Of a stretch of DNA of 64,000 nucleotides, positions 34,158 through 43,778 are shown in pieces. The notes beneath the pieces were generated by a model. That model was not told where the DNA came from, made no database searches, and was given only the letters and a program-made list of their open reading frames with translations. Source of the DNA: Polaromonas sp. (GTDB lineage: Bacteria > Pseudomonadota > Gammaproteobacteria > Burkholderiales > Burkholderiaceae_C). The position numbers and the translations under genes are program-made. The DNA lies in NCBI GenBank assembly GCA_013297865.1, contig JAAFIP010000007.1, forward strand, positions 124,001 to 188,000. Reading direction: 5' to 3'. How positions within the stretch are numbered: position 1 is the stretch's first letter; every line of letters begins with the position of its first letter.

Positions 34158-35201
34158 ATGAAAACACCTGCTTCCATGCGCAACGCAGCTGAGCTGACTG
34201 CATTGACCAAGTCCACCGCGCCAGCGCTGCGCGTGGGCTTTGTGCTGTTGCCACGGTTTACTCTCACAGCCTTTGCAGGCTTTGTAGACACTTTGCGTTT
34301 GGCTGCGGACGAAGGCGACCGCAGCCGCGCACGGCGCTGCCAATGGGCTGTGCTGGGGCAGCCAGGTGAGGCCATCACTTCCAGCAGCGGTGTGCAGGTT
34401 CTGGCAGACAGGCCGCTGGACGGCAGTGCTAGCTATGACTATGTGGTGGTGGTGGGCGGTTTGCTCAGCGCGCAAAAGGCTACAGGCGCGATTCAGCGCA
34501 GCCTGAGCCGCTTTGCACAGCAGGGCGTGCCCTTGGTGGGGCTGTGCACAGGCTCGTTTGTGCTTGCGCGCGCGGGGCTGCTGCAGGGCCATGTGGCTTG
34601 TGTGAGCTGGTTTCACAGGCAGGACTATGAGGCAGAGTTTCCCGGCCACCGCGTGCTGAGCAACCAGATGTATGTGATGGACCGCGAGCGGCTGACCTGC
34701 GCGGGGGGCACAAGTGTGGTGCATCTGGCGGCTGCCTTGGTGGAAAAGCACATCAACCGCGCTGAAGCAGTGAAAGCGCTGCGCATTTTGATCGAAGAGC
34801 AGCCGCTGCCTGCCAGCACCTTGCAGCCCGAGGCTGTGCTGACGGTGCGGGCGCAGGACCGCTTGGTGCACAAAGCCATGCTGCTGATGGAGCAGCAGCT
34901 GGCAGAGCCACCCGACTTGCAGCGCCTGGCTGCGCTGCTGGGCTTGGGGCGCAGACAGCTGGAGCGGCGCTTTGCTGCCGACATCGGCATGAGTCCGGCG
35001 CACTATCACCGCAGCCTGCGCGTGTCTCGGGCGCGCTGGATGCTGACGCACTCAGATTTGTCGCTCAGGGACATTGCTGCCGAATGCGGCCTGGGCGACG
35101 GCAGCGGCTTTGCACGCGCGGTGCGACAGGCTACAGGCGTCAGCCCAGCTGCGTACCGGCAAAGCACGCGGCTCTCGCCAATGTCGCTTATTGCACAGTG
35201 A
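34158..35201 (+). CDS. GlxA/GbdR/CdhR-like AraC-family regulator (DJ-1/PfpI domain)
   Basis: 347-residue regulator: N-terminal DJ-1/PfpI-type amidotransferase-like domain with nucleophile-elbow sequence VGLCTGSFVLARAGLL, and a C-terminal AraC domain (LQRLAALLGLGRRQLERRF, SLRDIAAECGLGDGSGFARA). This plan and the FVDTLRLAADEGDRSR segment resemble GbdR and CdhR, activators for glycine betaine, dimethylglycine and carnitine catabolism. It directly precedes soxBDAG, so it probably activates the sarcosine oxidase genes in response to a methylated amine. The start is placed at 34158 with CCGGGA upstream; ATG at 34137 is the alternative. Confidence 0.82.
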   Translation: MKTPASMRNAAELTALTKSTAPALRVGFVLLPRFTLTAFAGFVDTLRLAADEGDRSRARRCQWAVLGQPGEAITSSSGVQVLADRPLDGSASYDYVVVVGGLLSAQKATGAIQRSLSRFAQQGVPLVGLCTGSFVLARAGLLQGHVACVSWFHRQDYEAEFPGHRVLSNQMYVMDRERLTCAGGTSVVHLAAALVEKHINRAEAVKALRILIEEQPLPASTLQPEAVLTVRAQDRLVHKAMLLMEQQLAEPPDLQRLAALLGLGRRQLERRFAADIGMSPAHYHRSLRVSRARWMLTHSDLSLRDIAAECGLGDGSGFARAVRQATGVSPAAYRQSTRLSPMSLIAQ

Positions 35202-35284
35202 ATGACGTAAATTATCTACTACTGACGCTCTGATCTGCCTACACTTCCTGTTTGGACTGGGCGCATCCACGAGGGGCAGAGACG

Positions 35285-36529
35285 ATGCAACATTTTTCGA
35301 TTTGGTCATTGCTGCGCAATGCCATGAGTTACCACGAGGGCTGGCAGCGCCAATGGCGTGATGCGCAGCCGCAAAGCGAATACGACGCCGTCGTGGTGGG
35401 CGGCGGCGGCCACGGCCTGGCCACGGCCTATTACCTGGCCAAGGAGCACGGCATGCGCCGTATCGCTGTGGTGGAGAAAGGCTGGCTTGGCGGCGGCAAT
35501 ACCGGGCGCAACACCACTATCGTGCGCAGCAACTATCTGTGGGACGAAGCCACTGCACTGTACGAAAAGTCGATGAAGCTGTGGGAAGGGCTGTCGCAAG
35601 ACATCAACTACAACGTGATGTTCAGCCAGCGCGGCGTGATGAACCTGGGCCACACGCTGCAGGATATGCGCGACATTGAGCGGCGCGTTACGGCCAATCG
35701 CTATAACGGCGTGGATGCCGAGGTGCTCTCGCCAGCGCAGATCAAGGAGATGCTGCCCTTCATCAACCTCAACACCCGCTACCCCGTGCTTGGCGCAAGC
35801 TATCAACCCCGCGCTGGCGTGGCGCGGCACGATGCAGTGGCCTGGGGTTTTGCACGCGCAGCCGATGCGCTGGGTGTGGACATCATTCAAAACTGTGAAG
35901 TCAAGGCGATTCGCCGAGAAAACGGCACAGTGGTCGGTATTGAAACGGTCAAGGGTTTTATCAAAACGCCCAAAGTTGCAGTGGTCGCCGCGGGCCATAG
36001 CAGCCAGATCGCGCAGATGGCGGATATCCGACTGCCGCTGGAGAGCCACCCGCTGCAGGCGCTGGTGAGCGAAGCGCTCAAACCGATCTTCCCGACGGTG
36101 GTGATGAGCAATGCGATTCATGCCTACATCAGTCAGAGCGACAAAGGCGATTTGGTGATTGGTGCGGGTATTGATGCTTATACCGGCTTTGGTCAGCGCG
36201 GCAGTTTCCCGATCATTGAGCACACGCTGCAGGCGATTGTGGAGCTGTTTCCGCTGTTCTCGCGCGTGCGTATGAACCGGCAGTGGGGTGGCATTGTGGA
36301 TGTGTCGCCTGATGCCTGCCCGATCATCGGCCTCACGCCAGTCAAAGGTTTGTATATCAACTGCGGCTGGGGCACGGGTGGCTTCAAGGCCACGCCCGGC
36401 TCTGGCTGGGTGATGGCGCACACCGTGGCACAAGACAGGCCACACGAGATCAATGCGCCTTTCTCACTGGACCGCTTCGCCAGTGGCCATTTGATTGACG
36501 AGCATGGTGCAGCCGCTGTGGCGCATTGA
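35285..36529 (+). CDS. soxB: Sarcosine oxidase beta subunit
   Basis: 414-residue flavoprotein subunit of tetrameric sarcosine oxidase, which oxidises sarcosine to glycine with formation of 5,10-methylene-THF and H2O2. FAD-binding [21 protein letters not shown] lies near residue 36, the probable covalent-FMN His is in [11 protein letters not shown], and [16 protein letters not shown] is near the C-terminus. ATG at 35285 with GAGG upstream. It is the first gene of soxBDAG-purU; overlaps and short gaps show an operon. The true amine substrate may differ from sarcosine. Confidence 0.92.
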   Translation: MQHFSIWSLLRNAMSYHEGWQRQWRDAQPQSEYDAVVVGGGGHGLATAYYLAKEHGMRRIAVVEKGWLGGGNTGRNTTIVRSNYLWDEATALYEKSMKLWEGLSQDINYNVMFSQRGVMNLGHTLQDMRDIERRVTANRYNGVDAEVLSPAQIKEMLPFINLNTRYPVLGASYQPRAGVARHDAVAWGFARAADALGVDIIQNCEVKAIRRENGTVVGIETVKGFIKTPKVAVVAAGHSSQIAQMADIRLPLESHPLQALVSEALKPIFPTVVMSNAIHAYISQSDKGDLVIGAGIDAYTGFGQRGSFPIIEHTLQAIVELFPLFSRVRMNRQWGGIVDVSPDACPIIGLTPVKGLYINCGWGTGGFKATPGSGWVMAHTVAQDRPHEINAPFSLDRFASGHLIDEHGAAAVAH

Positions 36530-36547
36530 GCAAGGGAGAACTACAGC

Positions 36548-36859
36548 ATGCTGGAAATCAACTGTCCTTTTTGTGGCATACGTGCCGAGAGTGAATTTAC
36601 CCATGGCGGCGAAGGTGGCATCGCAAGACCGCTGAACACCGACACCATGAGCGACCAAGCCTGGGGCGATTACGTCTTCATGCGCAACAACATCAAAGGC
36701 CTGCGCCATGAGCAATGGCGGCATTCAAGTGGCTGCGGGCGTTGGTTCAACGCGCTGCGCGATACGGTGAGCTACCGTTTCCACGCCACCTGGAAAATCG
36801 GTGAAGACATGCCGCAGACCAGCCCGGATAGCCAGGTAACGCAAGGAAATGCACCATGA
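36548..36859 (+). CDS. soxD: Sarcosine oxidase delta subunit
   Basis: 103-residue small subunit that binds zinc in the heterotetramer. The opening MLEINCPFCGIRAESEFTHGG has the CPxCG and His of the zinc site, and SSGCGRWFNALRDTVSYRF carries the remaining Cys. It starts 18 bp after soxB and overlaps soxA by 4 bp. Complete. Confidence 0.92.
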   Translation: MLEINCPFCGIRAESEFTHGGEGGIARPLNTDTMSDQAWGDYVFMRNNIKGLRHEQWRHSSGCGRWFNALRDTVSYRFHATWKIGEDMPQTSPDSQVTQGNAP

Positions 36860-39828
36860 GTTTCGCACCTTCACGCCTGGCGCAGGGCGGCCGCATTGAC
36901 CGCAACTGCCCCGTGCAATTCACCTTTGATGGCAAACCATATACCGGGTACAAGGGTGACACGCTTGCATCAGCCTTGCTTGCCAATGGCGTAACCTTGA
37001 TGGCGCGCAGCTGGAAATACCACCGTCCACGCGGCCTGCTGGGCGCTGGTGTGGAAGAGCCCAATGCGCTGGTGCAGTTGCATGCAGGCGCGCACACCGT
37101 GCCCAATGCGCGGATGACAGAGGTGATCCTGTCCGAAGGCCTGGTGGCAAAGAGCGTTCACGCCAGCCCGAACCTGAGTTTCGACTGGCGTGCGATCAAT
37201 GGATTTTTTGCCAGACTGATTCCCGCAGGTTTCTATTACAAGACCTTCATGGCCTCGCAGAGTGCTTGGCATTTTTTTGAAAAGCACATCCGCAAAGCCA
37301 GCGGCCTGGGTGCGTCGCCCGAGCAGCCCGACCCCGATGTGTATGACAAGCAGTTTGCACACACCGATGTGCTGATAGTTGGCGGCGGCGCAGCGGGCTT
37401 GGCGGCGGCGCTTTCTGCTGCAAGACAAGGCCAGCGCGTGATGCTGTGCGACGAGCAGGCCGAGCTGGGCGGCTGGCTGCTGACAAGCAACGAGCCTATC
37501 GAAGAACACAACGCGGCATCCTGGCTCACGCAGACTTTGCATGCCCTGCGCCAGTTACCCGAGGTCACTTTGCTGCCGCGTACTACAGCCTTTGGCTACC
37601 AGGACCACAACCTGGTGACGCTAATTGAGCGCAAGCACGATGGTCAGCCTGTTGCACAAGCTAAGGGCTATCGCGAGCGTTTGTGGAAAGTGCGCGCAAG
37701 CCAGGTGATTCTGGCCACTGGTGCGCACGAGCGGCCCATGGTATTTGCAAATAACGATCTGCCCGGCGTGATGCTGGCCAGCGCCGCAGCGGTGTATGTG
37801 CAGCGCTATGCGATCCGCCTGGCGTCCACAGCCATTGTGTTTACCAACAACGATGCTGCTTATGAGGCAGCACTGGCTTTGAAAGAAAGCGGGGCCAAGG
37901 TGCGCGTTGTTGATACGCGTGCAGAACCCAGCGGCGAATGGACACAACGCGCCCGCTTGTTGGGTATTGAGATTTTGACTGGCCAGGTGGTGACACAGGG
38001 TATGGGTAAAAAGCACATCACAGGTGTGCAAGTGCAGGCGATCGATACACGCAATCAGTTACTAGGCGAGCCATACAGCCTGGCTTGCGATCTGCTGGCC
38101 ACCTCCAATGGTTTCAGCCCTGTGGTCCATTTGCATTCACAAGCGGGCAGCAAGGCCATCTGGAGCGACGAGCAGCTTGCTTTCGTGCCCGGCAAGTCCG
38201 CGCAAGGCGAACGCAGTGCAGGTGCGTGCCGGGGCACTTTCAGCTTGCAAGCCGCAGTGCAGGACGGTAAAGACTGTGGCGCTGCACTTGCTCAACAGAC
38301 ACCTGCGAATCCGAACCTGCGCGAGCTATGGCTGGTGCCGCACGCGTTGCCACCCAGCCGCGCACCCAAGCAGTTTGTAGATTTTCAAAACGATGTGGCG
38401 GCAGCAGACATTTTGCTGGCCACACGCGAAGGCTTTGAATCGATTGAACATGTCAAGCGCTACACAGCGCTGGGCTTTGGCACCGATCAGGGCAAAACGG
38501 GCAATATCAACGGCATGGGTATCGTGGCGCAAGCCCTGGGCAAGCCGATTCCTGCCGTGGGCACCACTACCTTCCGCCCCAATTACACGCCAGTTACCTT
38601 CGGTGCACTCGCAGGGCTGGAGCTGGGCGATGGTTTTGATCCGGTGCGCATCACGCCGATGCATTCATGGCATGTGAAGCACGGCGCGACGTTTGAAGAT
38701 GTCGGTCAATGGAAGCGCGCATGGTATTTCCCCCAGGCGGGTGAAGACATGCATACCGCTGTGAAACGCGAAGTGCTGGCTGTGCGCCATGCCGTGGGCA
38801 CGCTTGATGCGTCCACTCTGGGCAAGATTGATATCCAAGGGCCGGATGCTGCCACTTTGCTCAACTGGGTGTATTCCAACGCCTGGAGCAAACTCGAAGT
38901 AGGCAAATGCCGCTATGGCCTGATGCTCGATGAAAACGGCATGGTGTTTGACGATGGTGTGACGGTGCGCTTGGCTGAAAATCACTTTTTGATGCACACC
39001 ACCACGGGCGGCGCAGCCCGCGTGCTGGCCTGGCTGGAGCGCTGGCTGCAAACCGAATGGCCGCATCTGAAGGTGTATCTCACCAGCGTCACCGACCATT
39101 GGGCGACGACTGCATTGGCTGGCCCCAAGAGCCGTGATGTGCTGAAAAAGCTGTGCAGCGATGTAGATTTTGATGATGCGGCGTTTCCATTTATGTCCTG
39201 GCGCGAAGGCACAGTGGCCGGCGTGAAAGCACGCATTATGCGCATCAGCTTCTCAGGTGAACGCAGCTACGAGGTGAATGTGCCTGCAGTGGATGGATTG
39301 CGCGTTTGGACAGCGATTCACCAAGCAGGTGAGCCTTTGGGCATCACGCCTTATGGCACAGAAACCATGCATGTGCTGCGCGCAGAAAAGGGCTTCATCA
39401 TCGTGGGGCAGGATACGGATGGATCGGTTACACCCATTGACCTGGGTATGGCTGGCATGGTGGCCAAGACGAAAGATTTCCTGGGCAAGCGTTCGCTGTC
39501 GCGATCAGATACTGCACGGCTTGATCGCAAGCAGCTCGTGGGCTTGCTCACCGAAGATGCGCAGTTTGTGTTGCCAGAAGGCGCGCAAATCCTTGAAGCA
39601 GATCCCGCCCAACTGCCAGCAGGCCAGCTCGTGCCCATGGGTGGGCATGTGACGTCGAGTTATTTCAGCCCCACGCTCAATCGCAGCATTGCTATGGCTT
39701 TGGTCAAAAGCGGCCACAGCCGCACCGGCCAGCGTATTCGCGTGGGCATGCGCGATGGCCGCAGCGTGATGGCCACCATCGCCAGCCCCGTGTTCTTTGA
39801 TCCTCAAGTGGAGCGCCAAAATGCCTGA
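36856..39828 (+). CDS. soxA: Sarcosine oxidase alpha subunit
   Basis: 990-residue multidomain subunit. N-terminal ferredoxin-like region (GKPYTGYKGDTLASALLANG, about 27-46), nucleotide-binding domain with VLIVGGGAAGLAAALSAARQ near 172, and a second dinucleotide region (LATGAHERPMVFANNDLPG). The C-terminal ~380 residues are an aminomethyltransferase (GcvT) domain that binds tetrahydrofolate, with DGSVTPIDLGMAGMV and FSGERSYEVNVPA. Length is standard. It overlaps soxD upstream (4 bp) and soxG downstream (8 bp). Confidence 0.94.
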   Translation: MSFAPSRLAQGGRIDRNCPVQFTFDGKPYTGYKGDTLASALLANGVTLMARSWKYHRPRGLLGAGVEEPNALVQLHAGAHTVPNARMTEVILSEGLVAKSVHASPNLSFDWRAINGFFARLIPAGFYYKTFMASQSAWHFFEKHIRKASGLGASPEQPDPDVYDKQFAHTDVLIVGGGAAGLAAALSAARQGQRVMLCDEQAELGGWLLTSNEPIEEHNAASWLTQTLHALRQLPEVTLLPRTTAFGYQDHNLVTLIERKHDGQPVAQAKGYRERLWKVRASQVILATGAHERPMVFANNDLPGVMLASAAAVYVQRYAIRLASTAIVFTNNDAAYEAALALKESGAKVRVVDTRAEPSGEWTQRARLLGIEILTGQVVTQGMGKKHITGVQVQAIDTRNQLLGEPYSLACDLLATSNGFSPVVHLHSQAGSKAIWSDEQLAFVPGKSAQGERSAGACRGTFSLQAAVQDGKDCGAALAQQTPANPNLRELWLVPHALPPSRAPKQFVDFQNDVAAADILLATREGFESIEHVKRYTALGFGTDQGKTGNINGMGIVAQALGKPIPAVGTTTFRPNYTPVTFGALAGLELGDGFDPVRITPMHSWHVKHGATFEDVGQWKRAWYFPQAGEDMHTAVKREVLAVRHAVGTLDASTLGKIDIQGPDAATLLNWVYSNAWSKLEVGKCRYGLMLDENGMVFDDGVTVRLAENHFLMHTTTGGAARVLAWLERWLQTEWPHLKVYLTSVTDHWATTALAGPKSRDVLKKLCSDVDFDDAAFPFMSWREGTVAGVKARIMRISFSGERSYEVNVPAVDGLRVWTAIHQAGEPLGITPYGTETMHVLRAEKGFIIVGQDTDGSVTPIDLGMAGMVAKTKDFLGKRSLSRSDTARLDRKQLVGLLTEDAQFVLPEGAQILEADPAQLPAGQLVPMGGHVTSSYFSPTLNRSIAMALVKSGHSRTGQRIRVGMRDGRSVMATIASPVFFDPQVERQNA

Positions 39829-40381
39829 CTCTTCTGAAAATCTCTACATCTACTGGCAAGACGATCTCACTGTGCTCAGCTTGCGTGGCGAAGGCGTGGC
39901 AATCGCACAAGGCGTTAAAAATGCTTTGAGCCTGGACTTGCCCTTGAGCGCCAACACCACACGCACGCTGGGCGGCATCCGGCTGGTCTGGGTCAGCCCT
40001 GATGATTGCTTTGTGATTGCTCCGCCAGCGCAAGCCTCTAGGCTGGAAGCCGCTTTGCGCGAAGCACTGCAAGGCCAGCACTTTGCGGTCACTGATGTCA
40101 GCAGTGGTTATCTCCTGCTCACGCTGGCAGGGTCAGCAGCACGCGCCACGCTCGCGCAGGGCTGCCCTCTGGATTTACACCCGCGCAGCTTGGGCCTGGG
40201 CCAATGCGCAGGCAGCCATTTTTTCAAAGCCTCGCTGTGGCTGTGGCCTGCATCGGATGAGTCCAAGTTTGAGCTGCTGGTACGGCGCAGCTTTGCACCT
40301 TATGTGGACACCATGATTAACAAAGCCAGCTTGGAATGCAAAGTGCAGCGCGCAGGTGTGGAGATAGAAGCTTATGTCTGA
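39821..40381 (+). CDS. soxG: Sarcosine oxidase gamma subunit
   Basis: 186-residue subunit related to the GcvT-like fold, completing the heterotetramer. Marks are TRTLGGIRLVWVSPDDCFVI and AVTDVSSGYLLLTLAGSAAR, then QCAGSHFFKAS. The ATG at 39821 overlaps the soxA stop; the frame extends a little upstream. It overlaps purU by 8 bp. Function is structural and not catalytic as far as known. Confidence 0.88.
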   Translation: MPDSSENLYIYWQDDLTVLSLRGEGVAIAQGVKNALSLDLPLSANTTRTLGGIRLVWVSPDDCFVIAPPAQASRLEAALREALQGQHFAVTDVSSGYLLLTLAGSAARATLAQGCPLDLHPRSLGLGQCAGSHFFKASLWLWPASDESKFELLVRRSFAPYVDTMINKASLECKVQRAGVEIEAYV

Positions 40382-41264
40382 TGCTACACCTACGCAAGCA
40401 GTACGGTATGCACTCACACTGGAGGCAGCCAGCGAGCGCGGTCAAGTAGCGGCTATCACGGCGCTACTGGAGCAGCATGGTGCTTACATTGAAGAGCTTT
40501 CCGTTTTTGATGATGATCTCAGCCAGCGCTTTTATCTGCGCTGTGTCTTCCGCACGACGAGCGCCACCACCGCTCATGCATTTGATTTGAGCGCATTGCG
40601 CAGCCAGTATGCGGCCTGGCTCGGCTCGCAGCAAGATGCAGGCGGCTTGGTGGCCGTGCTGTCTGAACCTGCGCGCGTGCTCATCATGGTCTCCAAAGCC
40701 GATCATTGCCTACAAGAAATTTTGGCGCAATGGCGGCGTGGCGAGCTACCGATGCAGATTACTGCTGTGGTGTCTAACCATCGCGATTTAGAGCCACTGG
40801 CGCAGGCGCACGGTATTGCCTTTCATCATCTGCCCATCACGCCCGAGACTAAGCCTGCTCAGGAAGCCAAGCTGCTGGAGCTGATGGTGCAATACAAAGT
40901 GCAATGGGTGGTGCTCGCGCGCTATATGCAGGTGCTCTCGCCAGCGATGTGCGAGCGCTTGAAAGGCAGCGCCATCAACATCCATCACTCCTTCCTGCCC
41001 GGCTTTAAAGGCGCAAGACCCTACGAGCAAGCCCATGCGCGCGGCGTCAAAATGATCGGCGCCACAGCGCATTTCGTCACCACCGATTTAGACGAAGGCC
41101 CCATCATCGAGCAAGAGGTGCAGCGGGTAGATCACAGTGCTAAGCCGCAGCAGCTTCAAAGCATAGGCCGCCATCTAGAAAGTTTGGTGCTTTCGAGAGC
41201 GCTCGGTTATGTGTTGGAACACCGCGTATTTTTAAACGGACACCGCGTTGTCGTTTTGCGATAG
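40374..41264 (+). CDS. purU: Formyltetrahydrofolate deformylase
   Basis: 296-residue enzyme that hydrolyses 10-formyl-THF to formate and THF, recycling folate loaded by sarcosine oxidase. An N-terminal ACT domain (VAAITALLEQHGAYIEELSVFDDD) precedes a formyltransferase fold with the Asn-His pair NIHHSFLPGFKGARPYEQA and catalytic Asp in TTDLDEGPIIEQ. It overlaps soxG by 8 bp; this soxBDAG-purU order is common in proteobacteria and supports genuine C1 release in the pathway. It is convergent with the next gene (6 bp apart). Confidence 0.93.
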   Translation: MSDATPTQAVRYALTLEAASERGQVAAITALLEQHGAYIEELSVFDDDLSQRFYLRCVFRTTSATTAHAFDLSALRSQYAAWLGSQQDAGGLVAVLSEPARVLIMVSKADHCLQEILAQWRRGELPMQITAVVSNHRDLEPLAQAHGIAFHHLPITPETKPAQEAKLLELMVQYKVQWVVLARYMQVLSPAMCERLKGSAINIHHSFLPGFKGARPYEQAHARGVKMIGATAHFVTTDLDEGPIIEQEVQRVDHSAKPQQLQSIGRHLESLVLSRALGYVLEHRVFLNGHRVVVLR

Positions 41265-41270
41265 CTGTTT

Positions 41271-42251
41271 TTATCGACTCGTTTGATGCGCGTAAATCTG
41301 TTTCCAGATCGACACTTCATCAAAGGTGATCCACTCATTCATCACGCGGCCTTGGGTCACGTGGGCGTGTGACAAACCCATGATGTAGAGTGGTGCGCCG
41401 CTGGGTTGGCCGAAGTGGCCCCAGCCGGTGTGTGTGCCGCTGAGTGACCAGCGCGCGGCAATCCGCAGGGGCTGCTCGGCATCGCGGTTGATGAAGGCGC
41501 TGTGCACTTGCAGCTTGGCATCGGGCACGGAGGCTAAGTAGCCGATGATGAAGCGATCAATATCAGCGTGACCGTAGCGAATATCGCCGCCAGGGGCGTA
41601 GAGATTCGCGCCGTGAAAATAGGCATCGCGAATGGCGGCTGTATTTTTCTCGTTCCAGATGTCGTGCAGACTTTGCACGTAGCGCGCCACGGCAGGGTCT
41701 TTTTCAATGCCGAAAGGGCACTGGCTAGGCTGATCATGCTCGGGCTTGAAGAAGCTGATGGGCTGACCTGCTTGCAGCTCAGTATCTGCCATTGCGCGCG
41801 CCATCTCGCGGGCGCTCGTGCCCATGCAATTAGCAAACGCGGCTTGATCGCGCACCAGCCATTCTTCGACTACGACTTGGTCACGCACCCAGCAATCGGC
41901 AATGATGCGGCTGCGTACTGGCTTTCCTTGGGCTTTGCCATACACGCCATCGCCAGTGTGAGTCATCACTGAGACCAAGCGATGCGATGAGAGAAACGAG
42001 CCATCCGCATAGGGCTGCCAGATGACATCTTCGCCAACGAGCTGGCGGTCTGGGAACTGGTGCAGGGTTTGCAGGGTTTGTGCCGTGACGCCTTGGTTGG
42101 AGCCGGTGTAGCCTGTGGGTGCGCGCAGTTTGATGTCAGGCGCATAGTATTTATCGAGCTTGGCGCCGATACCGCGATCCTCCCAAATTTCGCGTGTGAT
42201 GCCATAGATGAAATCAGGTACGTTTTTGTAAGGGCTTAAATCGTGGGGCAT
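41271..42251 (-). CDS. Tandem SnoaL/NTF2-like protein 2
   Basis: 326-residue soluble protein of two SnoaL-like domains (about 10-165 and 190-320). It shares a strong block with the protein at 45562: FPDRQLVGEDVIW, GSFLSSHRLVSVMTHTGDGVYGK and EEWLVRDQAAFA, followed by EMARAMAD. Both are probably paralogues acting on related intermediates. It is divergent from the HisD/HpsN-like gene at 42435; the 183-bp gap holds an operator-like core also found near gene 34158. No catalytic residues can be assigned with confidence; a role as isomerase, hydrolase or cyclase in the pathway is inference. Confidence 0.8.
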   Translation of the reverse strand: MPHDLSPYKNVPDFIYGITREIWEDRGIGAKLDKYYAPDIKLRAPTGYTGSNQGVTAQTLQTLHQFPDRQLVGEDVIWQPYADGSFLSSHRLVSVMTHTGDGVYGKAQGKPVRSRIIADCWVRDQVVVEEWLVRDQAAFANCMGTSAREMARAMADTELQAGQPISFFKPEHDQPSQCPFGIEKDPAVARYVQSLHDIWNEKNTAAIRDAYFHGANLYAPGGDIRYGHADIDRFIIGYLASVPDAKLQVHSAFINRDAEQPLRIAARWSLSGTHTGWGHFGQPSGAPLYIMGLSHAHVTQGRVMNEWITFDEVSIWKQIYAHQTSR

Positions 42252-42309
42252 GGGATGATCTCCAATGGAAAAGATTATGCGTCAAGTTAAATTGAATATG
42301 TATGCAATA

Positions 42310-42317
42310 CACCGGTG
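42310..42317. promoter_or_regulatory. Palindrome in divergent promoter (possible LacI-family operator)
   Basis: CACCGGTG, a perfect 8-bp palindrome flanked by ATGC...GCAT, 58 bases upstream of the double-SnoaL gene start. It may be the operator of the LacI-type regulator encoded in the operon (44549), but is short. Confidence 0.35.
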
Positions 42318-42401
42318 CAAGCATTGTCCTGGAAAAAAATCTAGATTTCACTGGCAAAACTAGGGTATTTACGGATGAATGCATGACTCGAAATAAATAT
42401 G

Positions 42402-42416
42402 ATGCATTCGTATGCA
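42402..42416. promoter_or_regulatory. Shared operator core (site 2)
   Basis: ATGCATTCGTATGCA contains the inverted arms TGCAT/ATGCA around TCGT and the same 12-bp core as 34131-34142. It lies 18 bases upstream of the HisD/HpsN-like start. A partial copy, GAATGCAT, lies at 42377-42384. Confidence 0.55.
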
Positions 42417-42434
42417 AACTAGAAAGCGACTGCT

Positions 42435-43757
42435 ATGACGATACGTTATCTCAAACGCGGTAAAGACGCGCAAGCCAAATCTGAGGCTGATGCCAAGGTG
42501 CGAGCCACTGTTGAGGGCATTTTGAAAGACATTGAAGCACGTGGTGATGCAGCTGTGCGTGAATACAGCCAAAAGTTCGACAAATGGGATCCGGTTGATT
42601 TCCGGCTTTCACAGGCAGAGATTGAAAAGGCGGTGAAATCACTGTCTGCGCGCGAGATTGAAGATATCAAGTTTGCCCAGAAGCAGATTCGCATGTTTGC
42701 CACAGCTCAGCTGCACAGCATGAAAGAGGTGGAAATCGAGACGATGCCCGGCGTGATTCTTGGCCACAAACATGTGCCCATGAGTGCTGTGGGCTGTTAC
42801 GTGCCTGGCGGCAAATACCCGATGATCGCCTCGGCGCACATGAGCGTGCTCACCGCCAAGGTGGCGGGTGTCAAGCGCATCGTGTCCACCGCCCCTGCAT
42901 TTCATGGTGCGCCACATCCCGCCATCGTCACCGCGATGCATTTTGCCGGCGCTGATGAAATTTTGACACTGGGCGGCGTGCAAGCCGTGGCTGCCATGGC
43001 GATTGGCACGCAATCCATCAAGCCAGTGGACATGCTGGTAGGGCCCGGCAATATGTTTGTAGCAGAAGCCAAGCGCCAGCTCTATGGCCGCGTCGGTATT
43101 GATCTGTTTGCAGGCCCGACCGAGACCCTGGTGATTGCAGACGAAACCGTCGATGGCGAAATCTGCGCTGTCGATCTGCTCGGCCAAGGCGAGCATGGCC
43201 CTACGTCCCCAGCAGTGCTGCTCACCAACAGCGAGAAGCTGGCCAAAGACACGCTCGCTGAAGTGGAGCGACAGCTCAAAATTTTGCCGACAGCAGAAAT
43301 TGCAGCCCAAAGCTGGGCTGAATTTGGCGAAGTGATTGTCTGTGACACCTACGAAGAAATGCTGGAAAAAGCAGATGAATTGGCTTCTGAGCATGTACAG
43401 ATCATGACCAGTCGCGATGATTGGTTTGCCACGCATATGCAAAACTATGGTGCACATTTCATCGGTCCACGCACCAATGTGGCTTATGGTGACAAGGTGA
43501 TTGGCACCAATCACACCCTGCCTACGAACAAAGCTGCCCGCTACACCGGTGGCCTGTGGGTGGGCAAATTCCTCAAGACCTGTACCTACCAAAAAGTCAC
43601 CACCAACGAGGCAAGTGCCCTGATTGGTGAATACTGCTCCCGTCTGTGCCATATGGAGAACTTTGCAGGCCACGGCGAACAGGCCAACATCCGCGTGCGT
43701 CGCTATGGCACGCGTGCCGAAGTGCCTTGGTATGAACCAGTGCCTGCACTGGCCTGA
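42435..43757 (+). CDS. HisD-superfamily dehydrogenase, sulfopropanediol dehydrogenase (HpsN)-like
   Basis: 440-residue zinc- and NAD-dependent alcohol dehydrogenase of the histidinol dehydrogenase superfamily. All expected ligands and catalytic residues are present: Q251 and H254 (LLGQGEHGP), E319-H320 (ASEHVQ), D353 and H413. It opens [10 protein letters not shown], like HpsN (sulfopropanediol 3-dehydrogenase), and sits in a catabolic operon without other his genes, so it is not the histidine enzyme. It probably oxidises a terminal alcohol to an acid in two steps. Whether the substrate is a sulfonate is not shown: no sulfo-lyase is in the window. First gene of the 12-gene operon. Confidence 0.83.
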   Translation: MTIRYLKRGKDAQAKSEADAKVRATVEGILKDIEARGDAAVREYSQKFDKWDPVDFRLSQAEIEKAVKSLSAREIEDIKFAQKQIRMFATAQLHSMKEVEIETMPGVILGHKHVPMSAVGCYVPGGKYPMIASAHMSVLTAKVAGVKRIVSTAPAFHGAPHPAIVTAMHFAGADEILTLGGVQAVAAMAIGTQSIKPVDMLVGPGNMFVAEAKRQLYGRVGIDLFAGPTETLVIADETVDGEICAVDLLGQGEHGPTSPAVLLTNSEKLAKDTLAEVERQLKILPTAEIAAQSWAEFGEVIVCDTYEEMLEKADELASEHVQIMTSRDDWFATHMQNYGAHFIGPRTNVAYGDKVIGTNHTLPTNKAARYTGGLWVGKFLKTCTYQKVTTNEASALIGEYCSRLCHMENFAGHGEQANIRVRRYGTRAEVPWYEPVPALA

Positions 43758-43778
43758 AGCTTGCATCCATCAAGAGAT

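Noticed and set aside
35285-40381. sox genes as a sulfur-oxidation (Sox) cluster
   Set aside because: The domains (FAD/FMN oxidase, GcvT-like folate domain, small zinc subunit) are those of sarcosine oxidase; the shared symbol is accidental.
42435-43757. Histidine biosynthesis gene hisD
   Set aside because: No other his genes nearby and the context is transport and catabolism; a HpsN-like role fits better.
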